A stretch of 43,790 bases of DNA from NCBI GenBank assembly GCA_022614735.1, contig JAKEHZ010000348.1, positions 1-43,790 on the forward strand, given 5' to 3'. The translations under genes and the position numbers were made by a program. Below are positions 16,245 to 24,822 of the stretch, piece after piece. Positions within the stretch are counted from its first letter, which is position 1. Every line of letters starts with the position of its first letter. Under the pieces are notes generated by a model. That model did not search any database. It saw only the letters and a program-made list of their open reading frames with translations, and was not told where the DNA came from. The DNA is from Acidobacteriota bacterium (GTDB lineage: Bacteria > Acidobacteriota > Blastocatellia > RBC074).

Positions 16245-18593
16245 ATGGCAACTTATCGTTTTCCAGTACTGGTTTGGGAAGATTTCGCCGGGCAGTTCAC
16301 CGCGAGGCTGGTCGAAGACCTGGAAGCGCCCGCAGGATTCGGGGCAGGCAGGTCTGATGCCCTCTTTCAATTGAAAGAGTATCTTGACTGGTCGTTTCAG
16401 AACCGCCCCTGGCAGTCGGATCCCGACTTCTTGAATGCCACGCTGATCAATGTCCGCGTCGAAGTGCGGCCTGAATATCAGGCTTCCGGCCGCATCTACC
16501 CGTGTGAGGAAGCGATTGTTTTTCGCGTGCCTTGCGTTCAGGGGCGCAGTTCGAATGGGTTACTGGTCTGTTCTATGCCGACGCTCGGATTGAAATTTTT
16601 CTATCAGGAATCGAGCAGGCTGAAGGATCTGGTGACCCACTACTCTCAGGAAAGTTTGAGAGGACAGACGCCACAAGCAATATCACGTTATCTACAACCC
16701 AAATCGGTTGCGCTCTTTGAACTCGTGCTCCACCCTAACCGCAAATGGGCCGGTTATAAATTCACGCCGGAGATGGGAAACCTCAGTAGTGTCGCTGAAC
16801 CGCTGGGTGAGAAAAAGCTGCGGCGCCAATTTTCGCGCGCCTGGGAGCGAGATAATGAAGTCGCAAATCTGGTCAAACGCATTGGACGGGAAAAAGCCAA
16901 TGTCATTATCTCCGGCGAAACAGGGGCGGGTAAAACCTCCGTGCTCATCGAGGCTGTGCGCCTGGTCGAACAACTGGCAGAACAGGAGAGCGAAGATACG
17001 AGAGGTGAATCAGACATCACGCGCTATAAATACTGGATGACTTCAGGCGCTCGTTTGATCGCAGGGATGCGATACCTGGGCGAATGGCAAGCGCGCTGTG
17101 AACGTGTCATTGAAGAGTTGTCCAACATCAATGGCGTGTTATGTCTCGACAACCTGCTCGAGTTAGTTCGCACCGGAACGGGCAGTATATCTGAGAGCCT
17201 GGCGATGTTTTTCCTGCCCTACCTGCAGCGAGGCGAGTTGCGGATGGTTGCCGAGGCCACACCAGCCGAGCTCGATGCCTGCAGGCGTTTGCTGCCCGGA
17301 CTGATTGATCTGTTTCAGATCCTGCCGCTCGAACCTTTCAGTCGCGAGCAGGCCACCAGAGTGCTCAATCGTGTAGCTGCGACTCACTCGCGCAACCAGA
17401 AAATCGAAATCAGCGCAGATCTGGCCGCCTTGATATATCGCCTCTTCCGCCGTTTTCAACCATACCAGGCATTTCCGGGCAAGTCGGTCGCCTTTCTCAA
17501 TGAGCTCTTCGAACGCGCGACTCGTAGTAAAAAAAGCAAAATTACAAGCGATGATGCGATAGCGCATTTTGTGCAGCAGACAGGCTTGCCGGAGATCTTT
17601 CTCCGCGATGAATTCCCACTCGACTACGCCGAAGTGCTCGACGCCTTTCGCAGACAGGTCATCGGACAGGACTCGGCGTGCGAGGCCGCGGCAGGACTGG
17701 TCACCACATTCAAAGCGGGTTTGAACGATCCGAACAGACCGCTGGGTGTGCTGACGTTCTGCGGGCCGACGGGTGTAGGCAAGACTGAGCTGGCTCGCGC
17801 GATCGCGCGCTATTTCTTCGGTCACGGCGAGAAATCAGAAGGATCGGGCTTGAATGACCGGCTCGTGCGGTTGGATATGAGCGAGTATTCAGGCTGGGGC
17901 GGAGCGCAACGGTTGCTGATCGGCTCGGATGGGGAGCCGAGCGATCTGATCAAACGGCTGCGCCAACAGCCATTCTGCGTGGTCTTGTTCGATGAAATAG
18001 AGAAGGCTGACGCCGATGTCTTCGACGTGCTGCTCAGCGTATTCGACGAAGGTCGATTGACCGATCGCTATGGGCGCATAACGACATTTCGCAGCGCGGT
18101 AATCATTATGACTTCGAACCTGGGAACGGATAAGCTGGTAACCACAGGTTTTGAAACCAGAGGCACGCCATCATATTCGCGCGAAGCGATGAACTTCTTC
18201 CGTCCGGAGTTCTTCAACCGCATCGATGCGATCGTGCAATTCAATTCGCTCACAAAAGAGATGATGCGTCAGATCACAGTGAAAGAGCTGCGCGAAATCT
18301 CACTGCGTGAGGGTCTTCAGAAAAATGATCTGCGGCTGGAATGGAACGAAGAGCTGATCGAGCAATTGATAGCTGCCGGCTTCGACCAGCGTTATGGCGC
18401 GCGCCCGTTGCAGCGGACAATCGAAACGCTCGTCGTCGCACCGCTGGCGCGCTACCTGCTCGCGCATCCGGAGCTGAAAGGCATCAGTCTTTTAATCTCC
18501 CTGGATGTAGAGAAAAGACCGATAGTTTCAGTTAAAGCGGAGAAGAGAGAATACGAAACAAACGAAAATAACGAAACAAACGAAAAAGCCTAA
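16245..18593 (+). CDS. Clp/Hsp100-like double-AAA+ ATPase 3 with a repeat-encoded tail
   Basis: 782 aa, the shortest paralogue, without the C-terminal extension. The N-domain starts FPVLVWEDFAGQFTARL, the clearest HicB-like pattern of the three, followed by a region homologous in all three (LLVCSMPTLGLKFFY). D1: GETGAGKT 224-231, pore RYLG, Walker B LCLDN (D302 kept, E to N303), arginine-finger site LIDLFQ (353-358). D2: GPTGVGKT 507-514, DE 583-584, MTSNLG, FFNRID, YGARPLQR; pore segment LLIGSDGEPSDLI (557-569) without aromatics. TGF at 634-636. The last residues, KREYETNENNETNEKA, come entirely from a family E palindrome, and the TAA is in its loop. It overlaps the stop of convergent manC by 4 bases. 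Confidence 0.87.
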   Translation: MATYRFPVLVWEDFAGQFTARLVEDLEAPAGFGAGRSDALFQLKEYLDWSFQNRPWQSDPDFLNATLINVRVEVRPEYQASGRIYPCEEAIVFRVPCVQGRSSNGLLVCSMPTLGLKFFYQESSRLKDLVTHYSQESLRGQTPQAISRYLQPKSVALFELVLHPNRKWAGYKFTPEMGNLSSVAEPLGEKKLRRQFSRAWERDNEVANLVKRIGREKANVIISGETGAGKTSVLIEAVRLVEQLAEQESEDTRGESDITRYKYWMTSGARLIAGMRYLGEWQARCERVIEELSNINGVLCLDNLLELVRTGTGSISESLAMFFLPYLQRGELRMVAEATPAELDACRRLLPGLIDLFQILPLEPFSREQATRVLNRVAATHSRNQKIEISADLAALIYRLFRRFQPYQAFPGKSVAFLNELFERATRSKKSKITSDDAIAHFVQQTGLPEIFLRDEFPLDYAEVLDAFRRQVIGQDSACEAAAGLVTTFKAGLNDPNRPLGVLTFCGPTGVGKTELARAIARYFFGHGEKSEGSGLNDRLVRLDMSEYSGWGGAQRLLIGSDGEPSDLIKRLRQQPFCVVLFDEIEKADADVFDVLLSVFDEGRLTDRYGRITTFRSAVIIMTSNLGTDKLVTTGFETRGTPSYSREAMNFFRPEFFNRIDAIVQFNSLTKEMMRQITVKELREISLREGLQKNDLRLEWNEELIEQLIAAGFDQRYGARPLQRTIETLVVAPLARYLLAHPELKGISLLISLDVEKRPIVSVKAEKREYETNENNETNEKA

Positions 18594-18639
18594 AACTTTT
18601 CGTTTGTTTCGTTATTTTCGTTTGTTTCGTATTCTCTCT
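18544..18639. repeat. Complete family E palindrome shared by two convergent coding ends
   Basis: Perfect 43-bp arms at 18544-18586 and 18597-18639 made of 9-mer units (ACGAAACAA, ACGAAAATA, ACGAAACAA, ACGAAAA) with the outer end AGAGAGAAT. The 10-nt loop contains both stop codons: TAA 18591-18593 for AAA+ gene 3 (plus) and TAG 18592-18590 for manC (minus). Confidence 0.95.
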
Positions 18640-19699
18640 TTCCGGGGCGTTTGAGCATCTCCGGGAATTGCTTTACATCCTGCGAACGATTGATGTCCGC
18701 CACCAGCAATGTATCCGGCGTATCGACCACAACCAGTCCATCTACACCGAGTAAAGCAATTTTACGCCCTGAGCTTGAATAGACAAGATTGCGTTTCGAT
18801 TCAACGACTTTCGTTTCGCCAAGTAACAAATTTCCATTGCTGTCATACTCGCTGCTGCGAAGTTCGTACAACGACTCCCAGCTTCCGACATCACTCCATC
18901 CGAATTCTGCTTTGAAGACATAGATAGGTCTCGTCGTTCTCTCCATCACACCGTAGTCAATCGAGATTGATGGTATTTGCCCATAAATGCGCTCAACAAC
19001 TGCGTCGTAATCAGATGTCTCTATCGCCTTTTCGATCTCTTTCAGCCCTTGATAAAGTGCAGGCATGCAAAGTTCGAATTCAGAGAGGATCGTTCGCGCC
19101 GTGAAGATGAAGATGCCGCTGTTCCACAAATAATTGCCTTTCGATAGATAGTCCAGTGCGGTCTCCAGGTTTGGTTTTTCGACGAAACGTTCAACTAGAA
19201 AATAGGGATGGCCGAGTGATTGGCCTTTTTCAACAGCCGTCTGAATATATCCATATCCGGTCTCCGGCCTGGTCGGCGAAATACCAAGCGTGATGATTGC
19301 TCCATCTCGAGCGAGGTCAGCGGCAGCGCGAATCGTGCCAGCGAATCCTCCGACATCCGCGATGAAATGATCCGCCGGGAGCACGATTATCGGCTCATCT
19401 TCGGAGATGCGTTTGACGTGTAGCGCCGCGAGTCCGATGCACGCTGCCGTATTTCTGCCTGTTGGCTCTGCCAGGGTTCTGACTGAGATACCGTCAAGCA
19501 ACTGCCTGGTAATGCCGGCGTGAACGCGTCCGACAACTGTGTAGATTTGATCGACCTGAGCGAAAAGCTGAACTCGCGCAACGGTCTCCTCCAACATCGT
19601 CTTATCGCTGGTAATCTTCAAAAATTGTTTCGGTAGGTGTTCACGACTGGCCGGCCAGAACCTCGTACCCGAGCCACCTGCCATTATTATTGCGAACAT
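18590..19699 (-). CDS. manC: Mannose-1-phosphate guanylyltransferase
   Basis: 369 aa nucleotidyltransferase making GDP-mannose from mannose 1-phosphate and GTP, for cell-surface glycan synthesis. The signature GGSGTRFWPASR spans residues 8-19 with the catalytic PKQF at 23-26. FVEKP, GNYLWNSGIF and SIDYGVMERT are also typical of the family. It is of the monofunctional type, with no C-terminal phosphomannose isomerase domain. The real family end is around ...FPEMLKRPG; the following KREYETNENNETNEKF is translated from the second arm of a family E palindrome, giving the same tail as the convergent AAA+ protein. Glycosyltransferases and an O-antigen ligase lie 15-20 kb away. Confidence 0.92.
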   Translation of the reverse strand: MFAIIMAGGSGTRFWPASREHLPKQFLKITSDKTMLEETVARVQLFAQVDQIYTVVGRVHAGITRQLLDGISVRTLAEPTGRNTAACIGLAALHVKRISEDEPIIVLPADHFIADVGGFAGTIRAAADLARDGAIITLGISPTRPETGYGYIQTAVEKGQSLGHPYFLVERFVEKPNLETALDYLSKGNYLWNSGIFIFTARTILSEFELCMPALYQGLKEIEKAIETSDYDAVVERIYGQIPSISIDYGVMERTTRPIYVFKAEFGWSDVGSWESLYELRSSEYDSNGNLLLGETKVVESKRNLVYSSSGRKIALLGVDGLVVVDTPDTLLVADINRSQDVKQFPEMLKRPGKREYETNENNETNEKF

Positions 19700-19813
19700 A
19701 AATTTCTCTTTCTGAACTTCCGTTAACTTTTCTTAGAGCCAAGAGGCTATATATTTAAAGAAATTGTTAATTCGATGGATTTTCCAGATTTCCGGTAAAT
19801 CTTCACCCGAGCA

Positions 19814-22372
19814 TCAGTCGTCTGAGGAACCCGCCTCGACCTTTGCCACAGCACGTGTAGTCAATTCATCCGGCCGTTTGGAATCAGAGCCGGGTTGCCG
19901 CCTCCCCCCCACCTCAGTAAGCAACTCGGTCACCGAAGCGTCAACCGATTTCAAATGCAAATCTTGTTGTGGGTATGGAATTGCAATCCCGGCTTTATCC
20001 AATGCTGAGGCTATCGCAACCGCGATCTGACTTTTGACAATCAGATGTATCTGCTCGAATGTCCAGAAGCGCAATTCGAAATCGACTGAGCTCGGCTCAA
20101 AATCTAAAAACAGCGCTATCGGTTCGGGCGGCGACAATACATCAGAATGAGATTTTGCACACTCGACCAATATTTTGAGGACCTGTTCCAGGTCACTACC
20201 ATATGCCACTCTAACTTTCAACCCGACACGCCGTCGTCGATCCGAAAGAGTCCAATTGATAAATTGATCCGAGATCAGTTTCGAGTTTGGCACAATCAAT
20301 TCCGCGCCATAGGGCGTTTCCATTGTGCACGATCGAATGCCAATCCGCTTGACCTGAGCCTCTATTCCTCCAATCTCCAGTGTATCTCCAATCCGAATTG
20401 GCCGCTCAAAGAGCAGGATCAGCCCGGAGACGAAGTTATTGAAAATAGTCTGCAAGCCGAACCCTATCCCGATGCCGAAGGCGCCGGTCAGAATCGTCAG
20501 TTTACTCAGGTCAAGGCCGGCTGCCATGAGGGCCATGGCGAAACCAAATAGCAGGATGGCGTAATAAATGGTCGTCGCGATTGCCCGCGGGACCCCACGT
20601 TCAAGCGGTAGTCTGCGTAGAACATCCTCCTGTAAGAAGATCCGCACTATCTTGGAGATGAGATAAGCCGCCGCGATGACTGAAATAAAGGCCAGGACAT
20701 CACCCAGCGAGAGATTGAGAGCGCCAACTGTTAGGGAAGAGTTGAGTATTTTATAGAGCACATTAGCAATGTTATCGCGGATCGTGAAGAAGCCGAGCGC
20801 ATAGTATATCCCTAAACTCCATGCTGCGACCTTGCATATCCTCGTAGCCCAGACATCAAGCAGAGCATGGTTGGCGCGAACCGTCTTCAACGATTTGGCG
20901 AAGTCTGTGCGCAGCAGCAATTTGACAATGACAATGACAATACGCGCAAGGCCGTAGAGGATCAGACCCAGAAAAGCGCTCCTCAATACTGCATCGCCCA
21001 GGACTTTGGAAAGTATGACGTATCCGAAAAAATTGGCTACTAGCGATATCGATAAAATCACCAGTGAAACCCAAAGGGCAGCCATCTTGACTTTTGCATA
21101 TGTCATCTCGGCCGGTTTTTTGCGGTACCGGAGGTACCATAGCACCCAACAGATGAAGACGAGCGCAGCCACAATTACTGCGATGAAATATAAACGCTCG
21201 ACAAATGGTGAGCTGTCGAGCACCTTGCGAAACTGGTTGGTCAGGGAAAACGCGGCGATCGCATAACCGGTTATCTGGCTCGAAGCAAATGGCGCGATCA
21301 TCAACCGGATCACACGCAGGACAGGGATGAGTAGCAACAGAGATGCGACCGTATTGATGGCACCCGCGGAGACCGGCAATAGTTGAAACAGAATGAAGAG
21401 GGTCAGTAGGAGTGCGATAGAAAACGGACGATTGAGCACTTCAGCTTCAGCGCGCAATTCCGGCTCGCCTACGCTTAGTCGCTCTCGGCTTCGATTCAAA
21501 GCTTTGAGACCGATCGATAAGAAGATGAAAACCAGGAACAGCCCGATCAAGATTTCCTGTTGTGATTTTATTGAGACGGAAGATCCGATCAGCTCGCGAG
21601 ATATTCGGCTTTGCGTAAGATCGGAAAATTGTTCACCAGGATTCGGCCGTGAGACTGCACGCCAGAGCGGGGGTTGATCTCGCACCAGCAAACTTCCCTG
21701 GAACAACTGTTTGGCGTGGATGATCTTGTCATTGATGCCGGAGATCAGCTGGTCTTGCTGTGAGTAGCGAGCTTGAAGCGCCAGCAGCTGGCTGAGCTTT
21801 TCCCGAGCCTGTAAAATGGTCGAATCAATACCGGTGAGAACCGTTTTGATGGTATCGAAGACCACTTCAAGCGCGGCCGGGTCTGCAATCTGATTGAGTG
21901 TATTTGACCACTTCGACTGCTCTCCCTTGAGGAAACTGATGTCGTTTTCCAGCGTGTTGATTTGCTGCGTCAATCTCTTTCGGTGAAGGGTATTTTCATC
22001 TTTGTACCGTCGCCACTCCCAATCGAGATCACGCAGCTCATAGAGCGACGGTGAGGATTCAAGGATCTCCTCGGTCTGGCGTGACTGCGCATCGAGATGC
22101 GCCTGCGTAGCTTTGATCTGGTCTTCCGTTTGGCTGATAACAAGCCGCCCGGAAATTTCACGCAGTGTACGTTTAACCTCGTCGGCCCGATCATTGATCT
22201 CGCTCAGCGGGATGAACGATTCTATAGGGGTGCCGGAGGAGGCAGGCGGAGATGGCTGTTGTGCTAGAGCTACAACGGATGAAATTACCAAGATGCCAAG
22301 CGCGATCGAGAGCATCAGGCGTCCAATCTGTGCAGCACTGACGCCCACATGAATGTTTGCCATGTCAGACAT
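19814..22372 (-). CDS. Large MscS-family mechanosensitive channel (MscK/YbiO-like)
   Basis: 852 aa. An N-terminal signal-like hydrophobic segment ends ALAQQ, then comes a long periplasmic helical region with predicted coiled coil (about residues 60-250), then about ten transmembrane helices, and a C-terminal MscS core. The pore-lining helix region reads GAFGIGIGFGLQTIFNNFVSGLILLF, shown here only in part as GIGIGFGLQ; it is followed by ERPIRIGDTLEIGG (beta domain) and VPNSKLISDQFINW. The channel would release solutes on hypo-osmotic shock. Starts at codon 1 or 4 are possible. It lies upstream of manC on the same strand with a 114-bp gap; no functional link is seen. Confidence 0.9.
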   Translation of the reverse strand: MSDMANIHVGVSAAQIGRLMLSIALGILVISSVVALAQQPSPPASSGTPIESFIPLSEINDRADEVKRTLREISGRLVISQTEDQIKATQAHLDAQSRQTEEILESSPSLYELRDLDWEWRRYKDENTLHRKRLTQQINTLENDISFLKGEQSKWSNTLNQIADPAALEVVFDTIKTVLTGIDSTILQAREKLSQLLALQARYSQQDQLISGINDKIIHAKQLFQGSLLVRDQPPLWRAVSRPNPGEQFSDLTQSRISRELIGSSVSIKSQQEILIGLFLVFIFLSIGLKALNRSRERLSVGEPELRAEAEVLNRPFSIALLLTLFILFQLLPVSAGAINTVASLLLLIPVLRVIRLMIAPFASSQITGYAIAAFSLTNQFRKVLDSSPFVERLYFIAVIVAALVFICWVLWYLRYRKKPAEMTYAKVKMAALWVSLVILSISLVANFFGYVILSKVLGDAVLRSAFLGLILYGLARIVIVIVKLLLRTDFAKSLKTVRANHALLDVWATRICKVAAWSLGIYYALGFFTIRDNIANVLYKILNSSLTVGALNLSLGDVLAFISVIAAAYLISKIVRIFLQEDVLRRLPLERGVPRAIATTIYYAILLFGFAMALMAAGLDLSKLTILTGAFGIGIGFGLQTIFNNFVSGLILLFERPIRIGDTLEIGGIEAQVKRIGIRSCTMETPYGAELIVPNSKLISDQFINWTLSDRRRRVGLKVRVAYGSDLEQVLKILVECAKSHSDVLSPPEPIALFLDFEPSSVDFELRFWTFEQIHLIVKSQIAVAIASALDKAGIAIPYPQQDLHLKSVDASVTELLTEVGGRRQPGSDSKRPDELTTRAVAKVEAGSSDD

Positions 22373-22467
22373 TAGCTTGCGGTGCGGTTATGGTCCTGTT
22401 TTTTGAACTTTAGCGCATTGTGATGGGAGGCACTAACACTACCACACCGCTTCTCTCATCGCCATTG

Positions 22468-22962
22468 TTACGGTGCTCTGAAAATAGTCTCTTCCTTGAT
22501 GTCTTTTCCTCTACTGCCGGCAATCACTGCGCCGATCACACACCCGCCGCCTGCGCCGATCATCCCACCCCCCAAAGCACCGAAAGGCCCCCAACCGGAG
22601 TCATCGTGAGGAGTGGCTGCCTTGCCGATGGCTGCGCCGATTGCAAAACCGGCGGCACAAAGGCCGCCAATCCAGGCAGCCTTATTTCCCCCCGCTCTCT
22701 TCTTGACACGAACTTCCTGGACATCGTCACTTTTGACTTCCTGCGTTTGACCTTGAACCTCGACCTTAAGCGAATTATCCGTCGCATCAATCAGCTTCCC
22801 ATCAAGCCTCTGGCCTGTCTTGGTGATAACTACAACTGGTGAGCCGACCTTTTTTTTCACCTTCTTCCAATCGCCAGGATTCTGTTGGGCGAAGGCTGTG
22901 GAGGTCATGAGTGAAAGCAGCACGATTGCTGCAGGCAATCTTCGACGGATGGTTTCGAGCAT
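22468..22962 (-). CDS. Exported protein with an Lsm/SH3-like domain and a glycine-zipper segment
   Basis: 164 aa from ATG 22962, chosen because GAGGAGGT is 4 nt upstream; the frame continues to 23118 only through a family J palindrome. Residues 1-26 are a signal peptide (LLSLMTSTAFAQQ). Residues 35-85 (VVVITKTGQRLDGKLIDATDNSLKV) have the strand pattern of small barrel domains that mediate protein or RNA contacts. Residues about 98-155 are two glycine-zipper hydrophobic stretches (GLCAAGFAIGAAIGKAA and GGGMIGAGGGCVIGAVIAG) likely to insert in a membrane. This architecture is common in acidobacterial envelope proteins. Function unknown. Confidence 0.8.
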   Translation of the reverse strand: MLETIRRRLPAAIVLLSLMTSTAFAQQNPGDWKKVKKKVGSPVVVITKTGQRLDGKLIDATDNSLKVEVQGQTQEVKSDDVQEVRVKKRAGGNKAAWIGGLCAAGFAIGAAIGKAATPHDDSGWGPFGALGGGMIGAGGGCVIGAVIAGSRGKDIKEETIFRAP

Positions 22963-22966
22963 ATTT

Positions 22967-22974
22967 ACCTCCTC
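22967..22974 (-). promoter_or_regulatory. Strong Shine-Dalgarno for the glycine-zipper protein
   Basis: GAGGAGGT on the minus strand, 4 nt before ATG 22962. It lies just inside the edge of the adjacent family J palindrome and rejects the longer frame. Confidence 0.8.
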
Positions 22975-22975
22975 T

Positions 22976-23097
22976 GCAACTACAGGAAGCGCCCTGGGAG
23001 CGCACGCATCCCCGCGTGCTGGACTTCGATAAGGAGCCCCTTCCGGAAACCCAGCACGCGGGGACGCGTGCGCTCCCAGGGCGCTCCCAGTAGTTGT
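22976..23097. repeat. Family J palindrome
   Basis: Arms of about 46 bp (GCGCCCTGGGAGCGCACGC, then CCCCGCGTGCTGG) around a loop containing AAGGAGCCCCTTCC. Arms differ at a few positions (ACAGGAAG against ACTGGGAG at the outer end). A second copy starts at 43689 with a near-identical loop, so loop and arms move as one unit. Confidence 0.93.
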
Positions 23098-23303
23098 CAT
23101 CGTTTCAGGGCGTCGCAAAGCGACATGAATGACTCCTCATTGGAATTTATTGGGCGAATCTTAGTACTGGTGTATCAAACATGCCAGTGCTCCAGTAATC
23201 ATCGGAGCCGGATTGACTCACTATCTTTCATTCCGCAAAACAGCTTCAAAATTTCTGTAAAATCCTCCACAGAAGAACAGTTTTCAGTTCTTAGTTTTCA
23301 GTT

Positions 23304-23424
23304 GTAACTGCTCAGGCGGGGTGCAGTACGGGGAGCGTCAGCGACCTGCACCTCGACAAGAGGCCGTTTTATCAAGGCTCAGGTCGCTGACGCTCCCCGT
23401 ACTACACCCCGCCTGAGCAGTTAC
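23304..23424. repeat. Composite palindrome: family D core inside GTAACTGCTCAG ends
   Basis: 44-bp arms with one mismatch: GTAACTGCTCAGGCGGGGTG, then the family D core AGTACGGGGAGCGTCAGCGA. The outer GTAACTGCTCAG resembles the hairpin at 38233 (GTAACTACTCAG). Apart from this repeat and family J, the gap 22963-23511 shows no gene. Confidence 0.92.
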
Positions 23425-23511
23425 AGACGACCTGGCGTTTCACTTGACAATCCGCGTACTCGCCTTCAGTCTTCGCACCATCAAGACTCTCACCATTGGA
23501 GGCATTTCAAC

Positions 23512-24822
23512 TTGAGCTGGCAACCTGAAATCGATGAGATCAAACACCGCATCGAACTGGCAAAGGAGATGGGGGGCGAAGCAAACGTTGCACGCCAACA
23601 CGCAAACGGCAGATTGACTGTGCGTGAACGCATTGACCGGCTGCTCGATCCGGAAACGTTTCATGAAATCGGCGCGATGGCGGGCAAACCCATCTACCTC
23701 AATGGCGAGATGGTGTCGTTCACTCCATCGAATTTCGTCTGCGGTTCGGGACGGATCGATGGGCGAAGAGTCGTCATCGGCGGAGATGATTTCACCGTGC
23801 GCGGAGGCGCGGCTGATGCAGCAGTCGGCAACAAGATGGGCTACTCTGAACGGATGGCTCGCGAGCTACGGATGCCCATAATCCGGCTGGTCGATGGCAC
23901 GGGTGGCGGCGGCAGCGTGAAGACGCTTGAAACGATGGGAAGGACTTATGTGCCGGCGAACCCTGCGTGGGACATCGTTGTCGCTTCTCTCTCAGAGATA
24001 CCGGTCGTCGCCGCGTGTCTGGGTCCTTGTGCAGGGCTGGGCGCAGTTCGGGTAGTGACTTCGCATTTTTCAGTGATGGTTAAAGAGATCAGCCAGCTTT
24101 TCGTCGCGGGCCCGCCAGTCGTCGAACGCGGCGTCGGTGAGAAAGTCACTAAAGAAGAGCTGGGCGGATCGCATATCCACGCGCGCAGCAGTGGCGCAGT
24201 TGATAACGAAGCCGAGAGCGAGGACGAAGCATTCGCGCAGATTCGACGTTTTCTCTCATACCTGCCGTCAAATATCTGGCAATTGCCGCCACGTTCAGCC
24301 AATCAGGATGACCCGCATCGGTGCGAAGAGGAATTGATCTCAATTATCCCGCGTGATCGCCGCAAAACATACGACATCCGGCGAATCCTGAGCCTGGTGC
24401 TCGATCGAGACTCATTCTTCGAGATCGGCCGATATTTCGGAAGGCCTCTGGTGACGGGGCTTGCGCGCTTGAATGGCTATCCGGTCGGGGTGATGGCGAG
24501 TGATCCAGGACAAGGCGGCGGTGGGCTCGATGCGCCCGGAAGTGAGAAGATGACGCGATTCACGGACCTCTGTGACACGTTTCATCTGCCGGTAGTCAAT
24601 TTCGTCGACCAACCGGGCTTCCTGATCGGCACGCGCGCCGAACGCGCGGGGACAGCTCGTTACGGCGCCCGTGCAATGGCGGCCGTTTATCAGGCCACGG
24701 TGCCCTGGGTTTCGATCATCCTCCGTCGCGTGTTTGGCGTAGCGGGCGCAGCGCACGGCAATGCCCAGGCATTGAATTCGTATTCTCCTTCTGATTTCCG
24801 ATATGCTCACTTCACTATTTAA
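23512..24822 (+). CDS. Acyl-CoA carboxylase beta (carboxyltransferase) subunit, C-terminally truncated
   Basis: 436 aa from a TTG start with GGAGG 9 nt upstream. The sequence matches biotin-dependent acyl-CoA carboxyltransferase subunits (PccB-like): ANGRLTVRERIDRLLDP near the N-terminus, RLVDGTGGGGSVKTLE, VPVVAACLGPCAGLGA-like oxyanion region, VNFVDQPGFLIGTRAE, ILRRVFGVAGAAHGN. The family normally runs to about 510-530 residues, with a conserved W/P-rich end after this point. Here the match stops at AAHGNAQAL, and the last 15 residues (NSYSPSDFRYAHFTI) are unrelated and overlap the next gene by 20 bp. The conserved C-terminus, including the CoA-binding end, is missing, so the protein may be inactive. 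No biotin-carboxylase gene is nearby. Confidence 0.85.
   Translation: MSWQPEIDEIKHRIELAKEMGGEANVARQHANGRLTVRERIDRLLDPETFHEIGAMAGKPIYLNGEMVSFTPSNFVCGSGRIDGRRVVIGGDDFTVRGGAADAAVGNKMGYSERMARELRMPIIRLVDGTGGGGSVKTLETMGRTYVPANPAWDIVVASLSEIPVVAACLGPCAGLGAVRVVTSHFSVMVKEISQLFVAGPPVVERGVGEKVTKEELGGSHIHARSSGAVDNEAESEDEAFAQIRRFLSYLPSNIWQLPPRSANQDDPHRCEEELISIIPRDRRKTYDIRRILSLVLDRDSFFEIGRYFGRPLVTGLARLNGYPVGVMASDPGQGGGGLDAPGSEKMTRFTDLCDTFHLPVVNFVDQPGFLIGTRAERAGTARYGARAMAAVYQATVPWVSIILRRVFGVAGAAHGNAQALNSYSPSDFRYAHFTI
24777..24787. repeat. Family E scrap at the truncation point
   Basis: TTCGTATTCTC equals the outer 11 bp of a family E right arm (compare 18627-18637). It lies exactly where similarity to acyl-CoA carboxylases ends. 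It is short, but the position is suggestive. Confidence 0.5.

Noticed and set aside
17163..17825. 220-aa minus-strand open frame
   Set aside because: Antisense shadow of AAA+ gene 3 without recognisable domains.
9352..18593. ClpV of a type VI secretion system or canonical ClpB/ClpA/ClpC
   Set aside because: No T6SS genes nearby, no Clp_N, no M-domain, and D1/D2 motif losses shared by all three copies.
22963..23118. Extension of the glycine-zipper protein into family J
   Set aside because: The signal peptide begins at ATG 22962, which has a strong Shine-Dalgarno.
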